A DNA stretch of 30,530 nt from Peptococcaceae bacterium UBA6116 (GTDB lineage: Bacteria > Bacillota > Desulfitobacteriia > Desulfitobacteriales > Syntrophobotulaceae): positions 11,450-41,979 of the forward strand of contig DIWC01000058.1 of assembly GCA_002423425.1 (NCBI GenBank). The letters run 5' to 3'. A program made the position numbers and the translations under genes. Positions 22,204 through 30,530 of this stretch are shown here, piece by piece (the stretch's first letter is position 1; each line of letters begins with the position of its first letter). The notes under the pieces are model-generated. The model worked only from the letters and a program-made list of their open reading frames with translations. It searched no databases and was not told where the DNA came from.

Positions 22204-23748
22204 ATGGCGAAAAAAAGAGCAGTGATCAGTGTTTCTGATAAAACAGGGGTTGTTGAGTTTGCCGCAGGGCTGGTTAGCCGGGGGTTTCAACTAATTTCGA
22301 CCGGTGGTACTTATAAGGCTTTGCAGGAGGCTGGCGTAGATGTAACTTATGTTAGCGAAATAACCGGTTTTCCTGAGATTCTCGATGGCAGAGTCAAAAC
22401 CTTGCATCCCAAAATTCATGGCGGAATACTGGCCATGGATACTGATGAACACAGGGCGCAGTGCAAAGAAGCCGGAATAGACTTGATTGATATAGTATGT
22501 GTGAATCTCTATCCTTTCCGGGAAACAATTGCCAAGGAACACGTAACTTTTGAGGAAGCCATAGAGAATATTGATATTGGCGGCCCGACAATGGTCCGTT
22601 CCGCAGCAAAAAACCACAGCAGAGTTACTATTGTTGTGAATCCGGCTAATTACGGGGAGATTCTCGAAAGTCTTAAGGAAAACGGTTCAGTGCCGTTGGT
22701 TCTGCGCAAAAGGCTGGCTGCAGAAGCTTTTGCCCATACAGCCGAATATGATAGGCTGATTGCAGGTTATTTGGAGAAACAGATTGATGCAGAAACCTTT
22801 TTCCCTAACAATCTCAGAATGTTTGCCGGCAAGATTCAAGATCTGCGTTATGGCGAAAACCCCGGACAAAAAGGAGCTTTTTATGCAGATCCTGAAGCAG
22901 GTAAAGGTACGCTCGCTTATGGGCAACAGCTGCAGGGTAAGGAGCTTTCTTATAATAACTGGATGGATATGGATGCTGCTTGGGAAATAGTTTGCGAGTA
23001 TGAGGATACGGCATGTGTAATTATTAAGCATACCAATCCTTGCGGCGCAGCACTTGGACGGACAGTTCTCGAAGCCTATGAGAGGGCTCTGGATGCCGAT
23101 CCGATTTCCGCTTATGGTGGGATAATCGCTGTTAATAGGGTAATTGATAAGGATACTGCTAATGCGCTGAAAGGGAAGTTTTATGAAGTTATTGTTGCTC
23201 CCGGTTTTAGTCCCGCAGCTAAGGAAATTTTGGCGGTTAAAGTAAATCTTCGTCTCTTTGCAGTTGGCAGGGAGGAAGGCACTAAGACCCGGGGCTGGAA
23301 AATCCGTACGGTAAATGGCGGATTCCTGGTCCAAGAAGAGGACAAGGGGACAACTCCGGTGTCCGAATGGAAGATAGTATCTGTAAAGAAACCTACGGAA
23401 GATGATCTAAGTCAATTGGAATTTGTTTGGAAAACATGCAAGCACGTTAAGTCTAATGCGATTGTGGTTGCTAAAAACAATCAGATCCTCGGGGTTGGGG
23501 CAGGTCAAATGAACAGGGTCGGTTCGGCTAAGATAGCCCTTGAACAGGCAGGGGAAAAAATAAAAGATGGCTATATGGCGTCGGATGCCTTTTTCCCATT
23601 TCCTGACTCGGTTGAGCTGGCCCATGAGTTTGGAATAAAGGCTATTGTCCAGCCGGGTGGATCGATCCGGGACAAGGAAGTTATTGAGGCTGCAGATAGA
23701 CTGGGAATCATCCTTGTTGCTACCGGCAGAAGGCATTTTAAACATTAA
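22204..23748 (+). CDS. purH: Bifunctional AICAR transformylase / IMP cyclohydrolase
   Basis: Last two steps to IMP. 514 residues. The N-terminal MGS-like cyclohydrolase domain (about 1-195) has AVISVSDKTGVVEFA, STGGTYKAL, RVKTLHPKIHGGIL and NIDIGGPTMVRSAAKN. The C-terminal transformylase has RYGENPGQKGAFY, IIKHTNPCGAALG, SDAFFPFPDS and QPGGSIRD. ATG 22204 lies 8 bases after GGAGG; an upstream in-frame TTG (22189) precedes that site and is rejected. It uses 10-formyl-THF like PurN. Confidence 0.96.
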   Translation: MAKKRAVISVSDKTGVVEFAAGLVSRGFQLISTGGTYKALQEAGVDVTYVSEITGFPEILDGRVKTLHPKIHGGILAMDTDEHRAQCKEAGIDLIDIVCVNLYPFRETIAKEHVTFEEAIENIDIGGPTMVRSAAKNHSRVTIVVNPANYGEILESLKENGSVPLVLRKRLAAEAFAHTAEYDRLIAGYLEKQIDAETFFPNNLRMFAGKIQDLRYGENPGQKGAFYADPEAGKGTLAYGQQLQGKELSYNNWMDMDAAWEIVCEYEDTACVIIKHTNPCGAALGRTVLEAYERALDADPISAYGGIIAVNRVIDKDTANALKGKFYEVIVAPGFSPAAKEILAVKVNLRLFAVGREEGTKTRGWKIRTVNGGFLVQEEDKGTTPVSEWKIVSVKKPTEDDLSQLEFVWKTCKHVKSNAIVVAKNNQILGVGAGQMNRVGSAKIALEQAGEKIKDGYMASDAFFPFPDSVELAHEFGIKAIVQPGGSIRDKEVIEAADRLGIILVATGRRHFKH

Positions 23749-23861
23749 GGAGAAGTCTTTAACTTCCGACGCCACACCGAAACAAGGCGGAACAGAAGTA
23801 AATCCGGGTTGGAGGTCATAACAAATAGAAATGTATTTTAGAAATTAAGGTGGCGGGTAAA

Positions 23862-25127
23862 ATGAAGGGTAAAAAGGTCTTAATCGTAGGTTCAGGAGGA
23901 AGGGAGCATGCTCTGGCTTGGAAAATAGCAAAAAGTCCTCTTTGTGATCAATTATTTATAGCTCCTGGCAATGCGGGTACTCAAAACTGGAATGTACCTA
24001 TCAAGGCCAACGACATTCAAGGATTGTTGAAGTTTGCCAAGAAAAAAGCAATTGATCTGACGGTAGTGGGCCCGGAAGAGCCTTTAAGCTTAGGGATTGT
24101 GGATGTCTTTCAGGCCGCAGGGCTAAAAATATTCGGTCCAACTCTGGAGGCTGCTAAATTAGAAAGCAGTAAGGCTTTTGCTAAAATCATTATGGACGAA
24201 GCTAAAATACCGACTGCTGAATACCGTACTTTTACTGTCTTAGAAGAAGCGCGACAGTATTTGGCTAAGAAAGGTGCCCCAATTGTGATCAAAGCTGACG
24301 GTTTGGCTGCAGGCAAAGGCGTTATTGTTGCTACTATTAGGGAAGAAGCGATTGAGGGGATCAATAAGGTTATGGGAGGGGCTTTTGGTTCTGCCGGTAA
24401 TAAGGTTGTTATCGAAGAATACCTTGAAGGCCCGGAGGTTAGTCTTCTTTGTTTTTGCGACGGCAGTACTGCACTTCCTATGGCAGCTGTCCAGGATCAC
24501 AAAAGAGCATTGGATGGGGACTTGGGGCCCAATACCGGTGGAATGGGGACATATAGTCCGCCGTCTTTCTGGACGGACGAACTTGAGAAAGAAGTAATGA
24601 ACAAAATTACTTTGCCAACTTTGGCCGTGATGAGTCAAAGAGGAACACCTTTCAAAGGAGTGTTGTTCTTAGGACTGATGATAACTGCTCAAGGACCGAA
24701 ATTACTGGAATATAATGCGCGCTTTGGAGATCCGGAAACCCAGGTTATTATGCAATTACTTCAATCCGACTTACTTCCAGTTTTGGAAGCCTGTACAGAA
24801 GGCAGAATCGCAGAGATGAAAAACGAATGGCATAGTGGTATAGCAGTTTGTGTAGTAATAGCAGCACCGGGTTATCCTGAAAACTATAGTAAAGGGATAA
24901 ATATTGCTCTTCCCGAGCTTAATTCAGAAAATGAAATGATCTTTCATGCGGGAACCGATCTGGTAGACGGCAAGTTAGTAAGTTCAGGCGGAAGAGTATT
25001 AGGGGTAACGGTCAGAGGGGATTCGCTGACAGCAGCCAGGGACAGTGCCTATAACCTGATTCGGAAAATCGATTTTCCGGGTGCTCATTTCAGGAACGAT
25101 ATAGGCCTCAAAGGATTAAAATCATAG
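23862..25127 (+). CDS. purD: Phosphoribosylamine-glycine ligase (GAR synthetase)
   Basis: Joins glycine to phosphoribosylamine with ATP, step 2. 421 residues with ATP-grasp fold: VLIVGSGGREHALAW at the N-terminus, VGPEEPL, IKADGLAAGKGVIVA, DHKRALDGDLGPNTGGMGTYSP and EYNARFGDPETQVIM. I use ATG 23862, with AAGGTGG upstream, rather than the in-frame GTG at 23850 that is itself part of that ribosome site. About 110 bases separate it from purH; no hairpin stands out there. It ends the pur operon. Confidence 0.95.
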   Translation: MKGKKVLIVGSGGREHALAWKIAKSPLCDQLFIAPGNAGTQNWNVPIKANDIQGLLKFAKKKAIDLTVVGPEEPLSLGIVDVFQAAGLKIFGPTLEAAKLESSKAFAKIIMDEAKIPTAEYRTFTVLEEARQYLAKKGAPIVIKADGLAAGKGVIVATIREEAIEGINKVMGGAFGSAGNKVVIEEYLEGPEVSLLCFCDGSTALPMAAVQDHKRALDGDLGPNTGGMGTYSPPSFWTDELEKEVMNKITLPTLAVMSQRGTPFKGVLFLGLMITAQGPKLLEYNARFGDPETQVIMQLLQSDLLPVLEACTEGRIAEMKNEWHSGIAVCVVIAAPGYPENYSKGINIALPELNSENEMIFHAGTDLVDGKLVSSGGRVLGVTVRGDSLTAARDSAYNLIRKIDFPGAHFRNDIGLKGLKS

Positions 25128-25200
25128 AGATATAGCAGAAGATTCCTTAAAATGCTAAAATGATATAAAAAAAAGAAATAGCAGAGAGGGGTACAGGGTA

Positions 25201-26082
25201 ATGTTTTTAACGGAATTATTTGCTCAGAAAAAGGCGGTAATGTCTTTTGAAATTTTTCCTCCCAAGCCGACTTCTTCTATAGATGTTATCTATGATACCA
25301 TTGATGCCCTAGCGCCTTTAAGGCCCGACTATATTAGCGTGACTTACGGTGCGGGAGGAAGTGCCAGTAATGCTACAGCTGAAATAGCCTCAATAATTAA
25401 GAAAAAGTATAATATTAATTCTTTGGCTCACCTAACTTGTTTAACTTCATCAAAAAAGGAGATTGATAAAACCCTTACCATACTTAAGGAAAACGGTGTT
25501 GCCAATATTCTGGCTCTAAGGGGTGATAAGCCTAAAGATCATGTTGAAGAAGTAACAGCTGGGGATTTTAAGCATGCTTCGGATTTAGCTGAATATATCA
25601 ATAATAATCATCACTTCTGTCTTGGTGGCGCTTGTTATCCCGAAGGCCATCCGCAGGCAGCGAATCTCGATATGGACATCGAAAATCTCAAAAGGAAAGT
25701 TGATTCGGGGGTAGCATTTTTAATTACCCAGCTCTTTTTTGATAATGATTCATTCTATAGGTTTAAGGAAAAGGTGGATAAACTAGGAATAAAAGTTCCA
25801 ATTGAAGCGGGAATAATGCCGATAACCAACCGCCAGCAGATTGAGAGAATTATTGAAATGACAAACGCTAAAATCCCGCCTAAACTTTATCGTATCCTGG
25901 ATAAATTCGAACATAATAAAGAAGCGGTAAAAGATGCCGGCGTTGCTTTTGCTACTGAACAGATTATTGAACTTCTGGCTAACGATATTGATGGGATCCA
26001 TATCTATACCATGAATAGGCCTCAAGTCGCCAAAGACTTGGTACGGAATTTGGACTCGCTTTTTTACGCTATAAACAAATAA
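25201..26082 (+). CDS. metF: 5,10-methylenetetrahydrofolate reductase
   Basis: Reduces methylene-THF to methyl-THF, used for methionine synthesis and, in acetogen-like anaerobes, the methyl branch of the Wood-Ljungdahl pathway. 293 residues forming a flavin TIM barrel: SFEIFPPKP (N-terminal, catalytic Glu), YISVTYGAGGS, HLTCLTSSKKEI, LALRGDKP, YPEGHPQA and FLITQLFFDN. GAGGGG stands upstream of ATG 25201. The 73-base gap after purD has no clear terminator, so some read-through from the pur operon is possible, and the two share folate metabolism. No zinc finger or partner metV is seen next to it. Confidence 0.95.
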   Translation: MFLTELFAQKKAVMSFEIFPPKPTSSIDVIYDTIDALAPLRPDYISVTYGAGGSASNATAEIASIIKKKYNINSLAHLTCLTSSKKEIDKTLTILKENGVANILALRGDKPKDHVEEVTAGDFKHASDLAEYINNNHHFCLGGACYPEGHPQAANLDMDIENLKRKVDSGVAFLITQLFFDNDSFYRFKEKVDKLGIKVPIEAGIMPITNRQQIERIIEMTNAKIPPKLYRILDKFEHNKEAVKDAGVAFATEQIIELLANDIDGIHIYTMNRPQVAKDLVRNLDSLFYAINK

Positions 26083-26118
26083 TTTATCTTAAGGATTTCA
26101 CAATCTAAACAATTCGAT

Positions 26119-26875
26119 TTAGAAAATAAAACTGTAAGAGCAAATGAAAATAAATAAGATGATCTCCATCAATATTACTTGTAGGAGTGACTTAAGATAA
26201 TCGGCTTGAAAATATTCCAAGGAGACGACTTGACAGAGATGGGCCGGCGAAGCCATGGCGCCAAAAGCTCCGGCTGCGAAGCTTATGGCAATAACATCAA
26301 GATTGCTTTGGACCAGCGGCAGAATCAGAGGAAAGGCTACAGCGACATATCCCTAGGGGTTTCCTACCAAGTGGAACTCCTGTGAGTTGGCTCGCAAGCA
26401 ATACGGAAGGAACAATCGGGTTGCAATATTCCCAAATGTGGCGAAACCAATAATTAATAACGGTTAGCCTTTCGGCGGAGAGGCGGTAACGTTCTCCTGA
26501 CTCTTTAACAAGAGGGGCGGAGAAGAGAGCCCCTCCTAAAGACGGGAGAAAACCAAGAAAGGCAGGCATAAGTGCCAGAAGGATCCGATCGCTTCCAAAC
26601 AGCTTCCGGGCGGAGGCCGTAAAATCTTTGAGGATGCCGCTTGTACGAAGGATATGTTCCAGACACATTACCAAATAAAGCGTAATAAACATAGCCCAAG
26701 TATCAAAATTCGTAATCGTTTGATTGATTGCTTGAAAAAGCAGTACCGGATTAGGGTTGGTGATTAGAAACAAGAGTAAGGTTGAGGCTAACATGGCATT
26801 TCCGAACGGTGTTTTGCGTTTTAGCAGAAATACCATAACAACCAGGACAGCCAACATTTTAAGTAAAGTCATCAT
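26119..26875 (-). pseudogene. DUF401-family membrane protein, central part deleted and frameshifted
   Basis: From ATG 26875 the minus strand encodes about 165 residues of a polytopic membrane protein with FLGFLPSLGGALFSAP and INYWFRHIWEYCNP. This is the DUF401 signature, a family of uncharacterised putative transporters of about 400 residues. After SQLTGVPLG (near base 26355) this frame goes astray and ends at 26297. A second frame picks up GYVAVAFPLILPL, SFAAGAFGAMASPAHLCQ and SLEYFQADYLKSLL, and stops at 26119. That is the C-terminal end of the same family. About 130-150 residues between the halves are missing. Not functional as read. Confidence 0.78.
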
Positions 26876-27022
26876 GATGGGTGCCTTTCAATTAGCAGCC
26901 AGTAAATGGTTGTAACGTTAACGTTCTCTATTAAAATAATACCACAATACAAAATTTCCGAATAGACACGTAGTGCCAACGTCTTAAATGCAAGAAAATT
27001 AACGGAGTTTTGGAGGTGCCAA

Positions 27023-27553
27023 ATGAAAAAGAAAATTCGAAGTATTGCTGTTACTTTTCTTTGTTTGTTGATAGCAGGATTACTCATCGGGTGTTCGTCC
27101 AATAAAAACACGGCAGTATCGCCAGCGGGAAACAGTCAGAATCAGGAGAATAGTCCTTCTACAGGAACCCAGCCGGACCAAACAGGTAACAATATTAGTC
27201 CAAATGACTTAAAACAGTGGGATGGGGTTAAAGGAAAGATTATGACTTCTAATTATCCCTCCGAAATTGCTGAATATCTGGAGGATAAACAGCAGAATGA
27301 AAGGCAGCAAGCTTTTAATATCAACAATAGAACATATATTGTTATGACCATGGGACGTCAATCATCAAGCGGGTATCAAATAGAGTTAAAAGATATTGTT
27401 CTTAAGGATGGAACACTTACCGTAGAGGTTAAATATGAAAAACCGGGCAAGGATGATAATGCACTTACAGTAATCACTTATCCAAGCCTCGTGATCGAAA
27501 CGGATGATATTTATGAAGGACATTATTTAATTAAATACGATATCGAAAAATAA
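27023..27553 (+). CDS. Secreted lipoprotein with PrcB-like C-terminal domain
   Basis: 176 residues. A lipoprotein signal peptide with Lys/Arg start, hydrophobic core and lipobox LIGC (Cys24) predicts anchoring to the outer face of the membrane. A Ser/Asn/Gln-rich linker follows (about 25-65). Residues about 108-172 (NRTYIVMTMGRQSSSGYQIELKDIV, VEVKYEKPG, VITYPSLVIE) have the pattern of the PrcB C-terminal domain, found in small anaerobe lipoproteins and in the PrtP partner PrcB of treponemes. Function in this clade is unknown. GGAGGTGCC precedes ATG 27023. Transcribed away from the broken DUF401 gene; monocistronic. Confidence 0.8.
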   Translation: MKKKIRSIAVTFLCLLIAGLLIGCSSNKNTAVSPAGNSQNQENSPSTGTQPDQTGNNISPNDLKQWDGVKGKIMTSNYPSEIAEYLEDKQQNERQQAFNINNRTYIVMTMGRQSSSGYQIELKDIVLKDGTLTVEVKYEKPGKDDNALTVITYPSLVIETDDIYEGHYLIKYDIEK

Positions 27554-27815
27554 TAGAATTAGCTCTTTTCAGTATCTTTTAGAGTTTTTTTAAGGGTTTT
27601 CTATGTTGCCATGGCATAAGTAAATTTGCAAGTCGATAAGCCGGTCCAAATATTGGGTCGGCTTGCTTGAAGTATTAAGGCTAGAGAATGTTGAAGAAAG
27701 GTGGAAGGGAATAAAAGTTTTCGATTATTTTTTTATAATATAATAAATAGTAGAGAAAATTGCATAATTTTAGGGTAATATACAATAAGGGAGTACACTA
27801 GAAGGTGGTAATAAA
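27554..27815. other. Intergenic region between the lipoprotein gene and smsC
   Basis: A weak CTCT/AGAG hairpin followed by seven T at about 27565-27591 may terminate the lipoprotein transcript. A 10-bp stem (27638-27647 with 27655-27664, two G-U pairs) follows without a T-run. The A+T-rich stretch 27720-27760 contains TATAAT (27734-27739) and could hold the smsC promoter, but no convincing -35 was found. No IscR-type site was recognised. Confidence 0.4.
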
Positions 27816-28571
27816 ATGCTGGAATTAATTAATGTCAGTCTTAATTTAGATGGCGATAAGGGACAAGTAGAAATATTAAAGGAAATTAATTTAACATTAA
27901 AAGAGAAAAAAATATATGTAATGACCGGTCCCAACGGAGGCGGAAAATCTTCTGTAGCCAAAACCATTATGGGAATATACCGACCCACTGATGGTAAAAT
28001 CCTTTTAGATGGTATGGACATTACCCAGTTAGGAATTACAGATAGAGCTCGTTTGGGTATTGGTTATGCTTTTCAACAGCCTCCGCGTTTTAAAGGGATG
28101 AAGGTCGGAGATATTCTTAATATTGCTGCCAGTCCCGAGAGGGAGACCAATGTATGTGACCTTCTTTATGATGTTGGGTTATGTGCTCAGGATTACTTGA
28201 ACCGGGAAATTAATGCCAGCTTTTCCGGCGGTGAATTAAAGAGGGTAGAGATTGCCAGTATTCTGGCCCGTAATTTACGAGTTGCTGTTTTTGACGAACC
28301 CGAAGCCGGAATTGATTTGTGGAGTTTTCAAAAGCTGACCGAGACTTTTGAAAACTTGAATAAAAAGTATGATACAACGATTGTGATAATTTCACACCAA
28401 GAAAGGATTCTGAGACTTGCTGATGAGGTTATTTTAGTGTCTAACGGAACAATCAGCGAAATAACCAGTCAGGAAAAAATTCTTGGTGAGATTGAACGTT
28501 TAGATTCTCGATGTGACTGCCGTAACAACTGTAGCTTAGGAGGAAATATAAATGTTGAGTGCGATAGATAA
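27816..28571 (+). CDS. Fe-S assembly ABC ATPase SmsC/SufC-like
   Basis: Soluble ABC-type ATPase of a SUF-like Fe-S cluster scaffold. 251 residues with Walker A GPNGGGKS (38-45), Q-loop Q87, signature SFSGGELKR (about 135-143), Walker B VAVFDEPEAGID (156-167) and H194. The FxGGE signature and the EPEAGID segment are of the SufC type, not of a transporter. The C-terminus carries Cys233, Cys235, Cys239 and Cys249 (CDCRNNC and EC near the end), absent from E. coli and Bacillus SufC; this may be a metal site. ATG 27816 is preceded by AAGGTGG. The last 20 bases overlap smsB, and the tail is encoded over the smsB ribosome site. Confidence 0.88.
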   Translation: MLELINVSLNLDGDKGQVEILKEINLTLKEKKIYVMTGPNGGGKSSVAKTIMGIYRPTDGKILLDGMDITQLGITDRARLGIGYAFQQPPRFKGMKVGDILNIAASPERETNVCDLLYDVGLCAQDYLNREINASFSGGELKRVEIASILARNLRVAVFDEPEAGIDLWSFQKLTETFENLNKKYDTTIVIISHQERILRLADEVILVSNGTISEITSQEKILGEIERLDSRCDCRNNCSLGGNINVECDR

Positions 28572-29469
28572 GAAAATCTTAGCCGAAGTTGCCGATCTGC
28601 ATGAAATTCCGCATGGAGCCTATAATATTCGTAAAAATGGTGAAGGTGCCGGCCGAAATACCACGGCTAACATTGATATTGTAACTAAAAAGGACAAACC
28701 TGGCATTAACGTAATCATTAAGCCTGGTACCAAGGGAGAGAGTGTACATATTCCGGTTATTCTTACTGAGGGTTTAGAAGATCTGGTTTACAATACCTTC
28801 GAAATAGGGGCAGAGTCCGATGTGATTATCGTAGCCGGCTGTGGAATCCATAATTCAGGCAGTAAAAAGGCTAAGCATGATGGCGTCCATGAATTTTTTG
28901 TCCGCAAAGGTGCCCGCATGAAGTATGTCGAAAAACACTATGGGGAAGGACCGGGCAGCGGTCAGCGGATTCTTAATCCCAAAACCATTATCGAAGTAGA
29001 AGAGGGAGGCGTAGCCGAACTCGAAATGATCCAGATTAAGGGTGTGGACCATACCATAAGGGATACAGAAGTACGGTTACATAAAAAGGCCCGCTTGATT
29101 GTGACGGAAAGATTGCTTACAACTTCGCAACAAAGTGCCGAATCTAATATTACGGTAGAGCTGACCGGAGAAGATTCAACCGCACAAGTACTTTCCCGTT
29201 CTGTAGCTCAGGACGATTCGCAACAGGTTTTTCATTTGAATATGCGTGGCTATGCTAAAGGCAGGGGGCATATTCAATGCGACTCGATTATTATGGATAA
29301 GGCGAGAGTATCTTCGATTCCGGAGATTACTGCTTTTCATTCGGATGCGCAATTGATTCATGAAGCAGCTATCGGCCGAATTGCCTCGGATCAATTGATA
29401 AAGCTAATGACTTTAGGACTAACGGAAAAAGAAGCTGAGGACACTATTCTACAGGGATTTTTGAAATAA
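28552..29469 (+). CDS. Fe-S assembly scaffold SmsB/SufB-like (short form)
   Basis: 305 residues, the short SufB/SufD-family protein that pairs with SmsC in the minimal two-gene SMS system of methanogens and strict anaerobes. It lacks the long N-terminal part of classical SufB (about 470-490 residues). Visible features are AGCGIHN (Cys97, His100), VEKHYGEGPGSGQRILNP, a beta-helix region at about 120-260, and the C-terminal core SDAQLIHEAAIGRIASDQL with the HEA motif that in SufBD lies at the scaffold interface. AGGAGG at 28540 puts the start at ATG 28552 within smsC. No sufS, sufU or sufD follows; the next gene is unrelated. Confidence 0.88.
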   Translation: MLSAIDKKILAEVADLHEIPHGAYNIRKNGEGAGRNTTANIDIVTKKDKPGINVIIKPGTKGESVHIPVILTEGLEDLVYNTFEIGAESDVIIVAGCGIHNSGSKKAKHDGVHEFFVRKGARMKYVEKHYGEGPGSGQRILNPKTIIEVEEGGVAELEMIQIKGVDHTIRDTEVRLHKKARLIVTERLLTTSQQSAESNITVELTGEDSTAQVLSRSVAQDDSQQVFHLNMRGYAKGRGHIQCDSIIMDKARVSSIPEITAFHSDAQLIHEAAIGRIASDQLIKLMTLGLTEKEAEDTILQGFLK

Positions 29470-29516
29470 ACAACGACTAATTCCATTGGTAAAATTGAAA
29501 TTAGATAAGAAAGAAC

Positions 29517-29544
29517 AGGCTGTCAATCGTAAGTTTGGCAGCTT
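29517..29544 (+). terminator. Possible terminator after smsB
   Basis: AGGCTGTCAA (29517-29526) pairs with TTGGCAGCTT (29535-29544), 10 positions with two G-U pairs and an 8-base loop, 47 bases after the smsB stop. The tail TTTCACTT is a poor T-run, so the call is weak. Confidence 0.35.
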
Positions 29545-29630
29545 TCACTTATACTATTATGATGAGCAAAGACTGGTGGAATTTTTGTCGCTCTTTCGGG
29601 GGAAAACTAAAAGAAAAAAGGAGTGACAGT

Positions 29631-30500
29631 ATGAGCGAGACCAAAATTCCGCAGCCGGTTTTCCCAGCCCAGCATCAGGATAAGCAACCCGGCCTGGAAT
29701 CATTTATGAACCCGGTACCTGTTTTTGAAAATCCAAACTATAAGCCCAGCGGCAAATTACAGGGAAAGGTCGCCCTCATCAGCGGCGGGGACAGCGGGAT
29801 CGGGAGAGCCGTAGCCGTTCTCTATGCTAAAGAGGGTGCCGATATCGCTATTCTTTATTTGGATGAGCATGAAGATGCCCAATTTACCAAAGACAGAATC
29901 GAACAGCTCGGACGGCGATGTCTACCGATTTCAGGGGATATCGGAGAGGAATTGTTCTGCCGGCAGGCTGTGCAACAAATGTCCGACATGTTCGGCCGTT
30001 TAGATATTTTGGTGAACAACGCAGGAGAACAGCATCCTCAAAATGCTATTTTAGATATTACATCGGAGCAGTTGGAACGGACTTTCCGTACTAATATCTT
30101 CGCTATGTTCTACCTGACCAAGGCTGCGCTTCCGCATCTGAAGACGGGTGCTGCCATTATTAATACAGCATCAATCACAGCTTATGAGGGAGAAGTGCGG
30201 CTCATCGATTATTCCGCTTCCAAAGGGGCGGTTGTATCCTTCACCCGTTCGCTTTCGGAATCGCTTTCTAAGCAGGGGATCAGAGTAAACGGAGTTGCTC
30301 CAGGTCCTATCTGGACCCCGCTTATACCTGCCTCCTTTAGGGCTGAGGAAGTAGCCACTTTCGGCAGCACGACCCCGATGCAAAGGGCAGGCCAACCGGT
30401 AGAGTTAGCTCCGGTGTATCTCTATCTGGCCAGCGAAGATTCCTTTTATATGTCCGGACAGATTCTGCATGTTAATGGGGGAACGATTGTTAACAGCTAA
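29631..30500 (+). CDS. Short-chain dehydrogenase/reductase, YhdF/YghA-like
   Basis: 289 residues, NAD(P)-dependent oxidoreductase of unknown substrate. The N-terminal extension IPQPVFPAQHQDKQPGLESFM, with the following PNYKPSGKLQGK, is typical of the YghA/YhdF/YdaD group, often stress-linked. Rossmann motif ALISGGDSGIGRAVAVLYA, then LVNNAGEQHP, catalytic Ser (NTASITAYEG), YSASKGAV (Tyr and Lys) and RVNGVAPGPIWTPLIP are all present. ATG 29631 follows AAAGGAG; the frame is open back to 29535, but that part has no ribosome site. Independent of smsCB. Confidence 0.92.
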   Translation: MSETKIPQPVFPAQHQDKQPGLESFMNPVPVFENPNYKPSGKLQGKVALISGGDSGIGRAVAVLYAKEGADIAILYLDEHEDAQFTKDRIEQLGRRCLPISGDIGEELFCRQAVQQMSDMFGRLDILVNNAGEQHPQNAILDITSEQLERTFRTNIFAMFYLTKAALPHLKTGAAIINTASITAYEGEVRLIDYSASKGAVVSFTRSLSESLSKQGIRVNGVAPGPIWTPLIPASFRAEEVATFGSTTPMQRAGQPVELAPVYLYLASEDSFYMSGQILHVNGGTIVNS

Positions 30501-30530
30501 CTCAGAACAGAGCTGAAGCACCAAATTAGA

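Noticed and set aside
22687..23334. 215-residue minus-strand ORF
   Set aside because: Lies entirely inside purH, has no family motif and no ribosome site; it is a shadow frame.
29535..29630. N-terminal extension of the short-chain dehydrogenase
   Set aside because: The stretch has no ribosome site and overlaps a hairpin; AAAGGAG before ATG 29631 and the family start support the shorter form.

Overview
The window looks like chromosomal DNA from an anaerobic, spore-former-type Firmicute, most likely a Peptococcaceae member near Desulfosporosinus or Desulfitobacterium. I infer this from strong AGGAGG ribosome sites, frequent TTG and GTG starts, Bacillus-type PurR boxes, the purE-B-C-S-Q-L-F-M-N-H-D gene order and a two-gene SmsCB-like Fe-S assembly system. 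No database search was possible, so the genus is a guess.

Region 1 (1-960) is a mobile-element graveyard: a gutted group II intron joined to the C-terminal end of an IS1182-type transposase, ending in a terminator-like palindrome. Region 2 (about 1015-6960) is the aromatic amino acid operon aroF-tyrA-aroA-aroC-pheA, closed by an intrinsic terminator. It starts with a good promoter, a 59-codon leader peptide packed with Phe and Tyr codons, and mutually exclusive terminator and antiterminator pairings. I read this as a Phe/Tyr transcription attenuator. It is the most interesting regulatory object here.

Region 3 (7031-9480) is an ECF sigma / anti-sigma pair followed by two decayed membrane-protein genes and a 155-bp imperfect palindrome. 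Region 4 (9515-11773) holds a PepV-type dipeptidase on the minus strand and a divergent YtrA-type GntR repressor. The repressor promoter lies inside a 50-bp palindrome, and the ABC transporter that should follow is reduced to fragments. Region 5 (11919-12986) is an HD-GYP protein.

Region 6 (13006-25127) is a complete eleven-gene de novo purine operon. It has paired PurR boxes and a sigma-A-like promoter upstream, lacks purK, and carries two related short repeats between genes. Region 7 contains metF, a broken DUF401 membrane protein gene, a PrcB-like lipoprotein gene, smsC-smsB and a short-chain dehydrogenase.

One theme runs through the window. The biosynthetic genes are intact, while nearly every accessory locus (intron protein, transposase, two membrane proteins of the sigma operon, ABC transporter, DUF401) has lost its middle and keeps recognisable ends, often out of frame. 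Start codons given here were chosen from ribosome-site spacing and often differ from the longest open frame.
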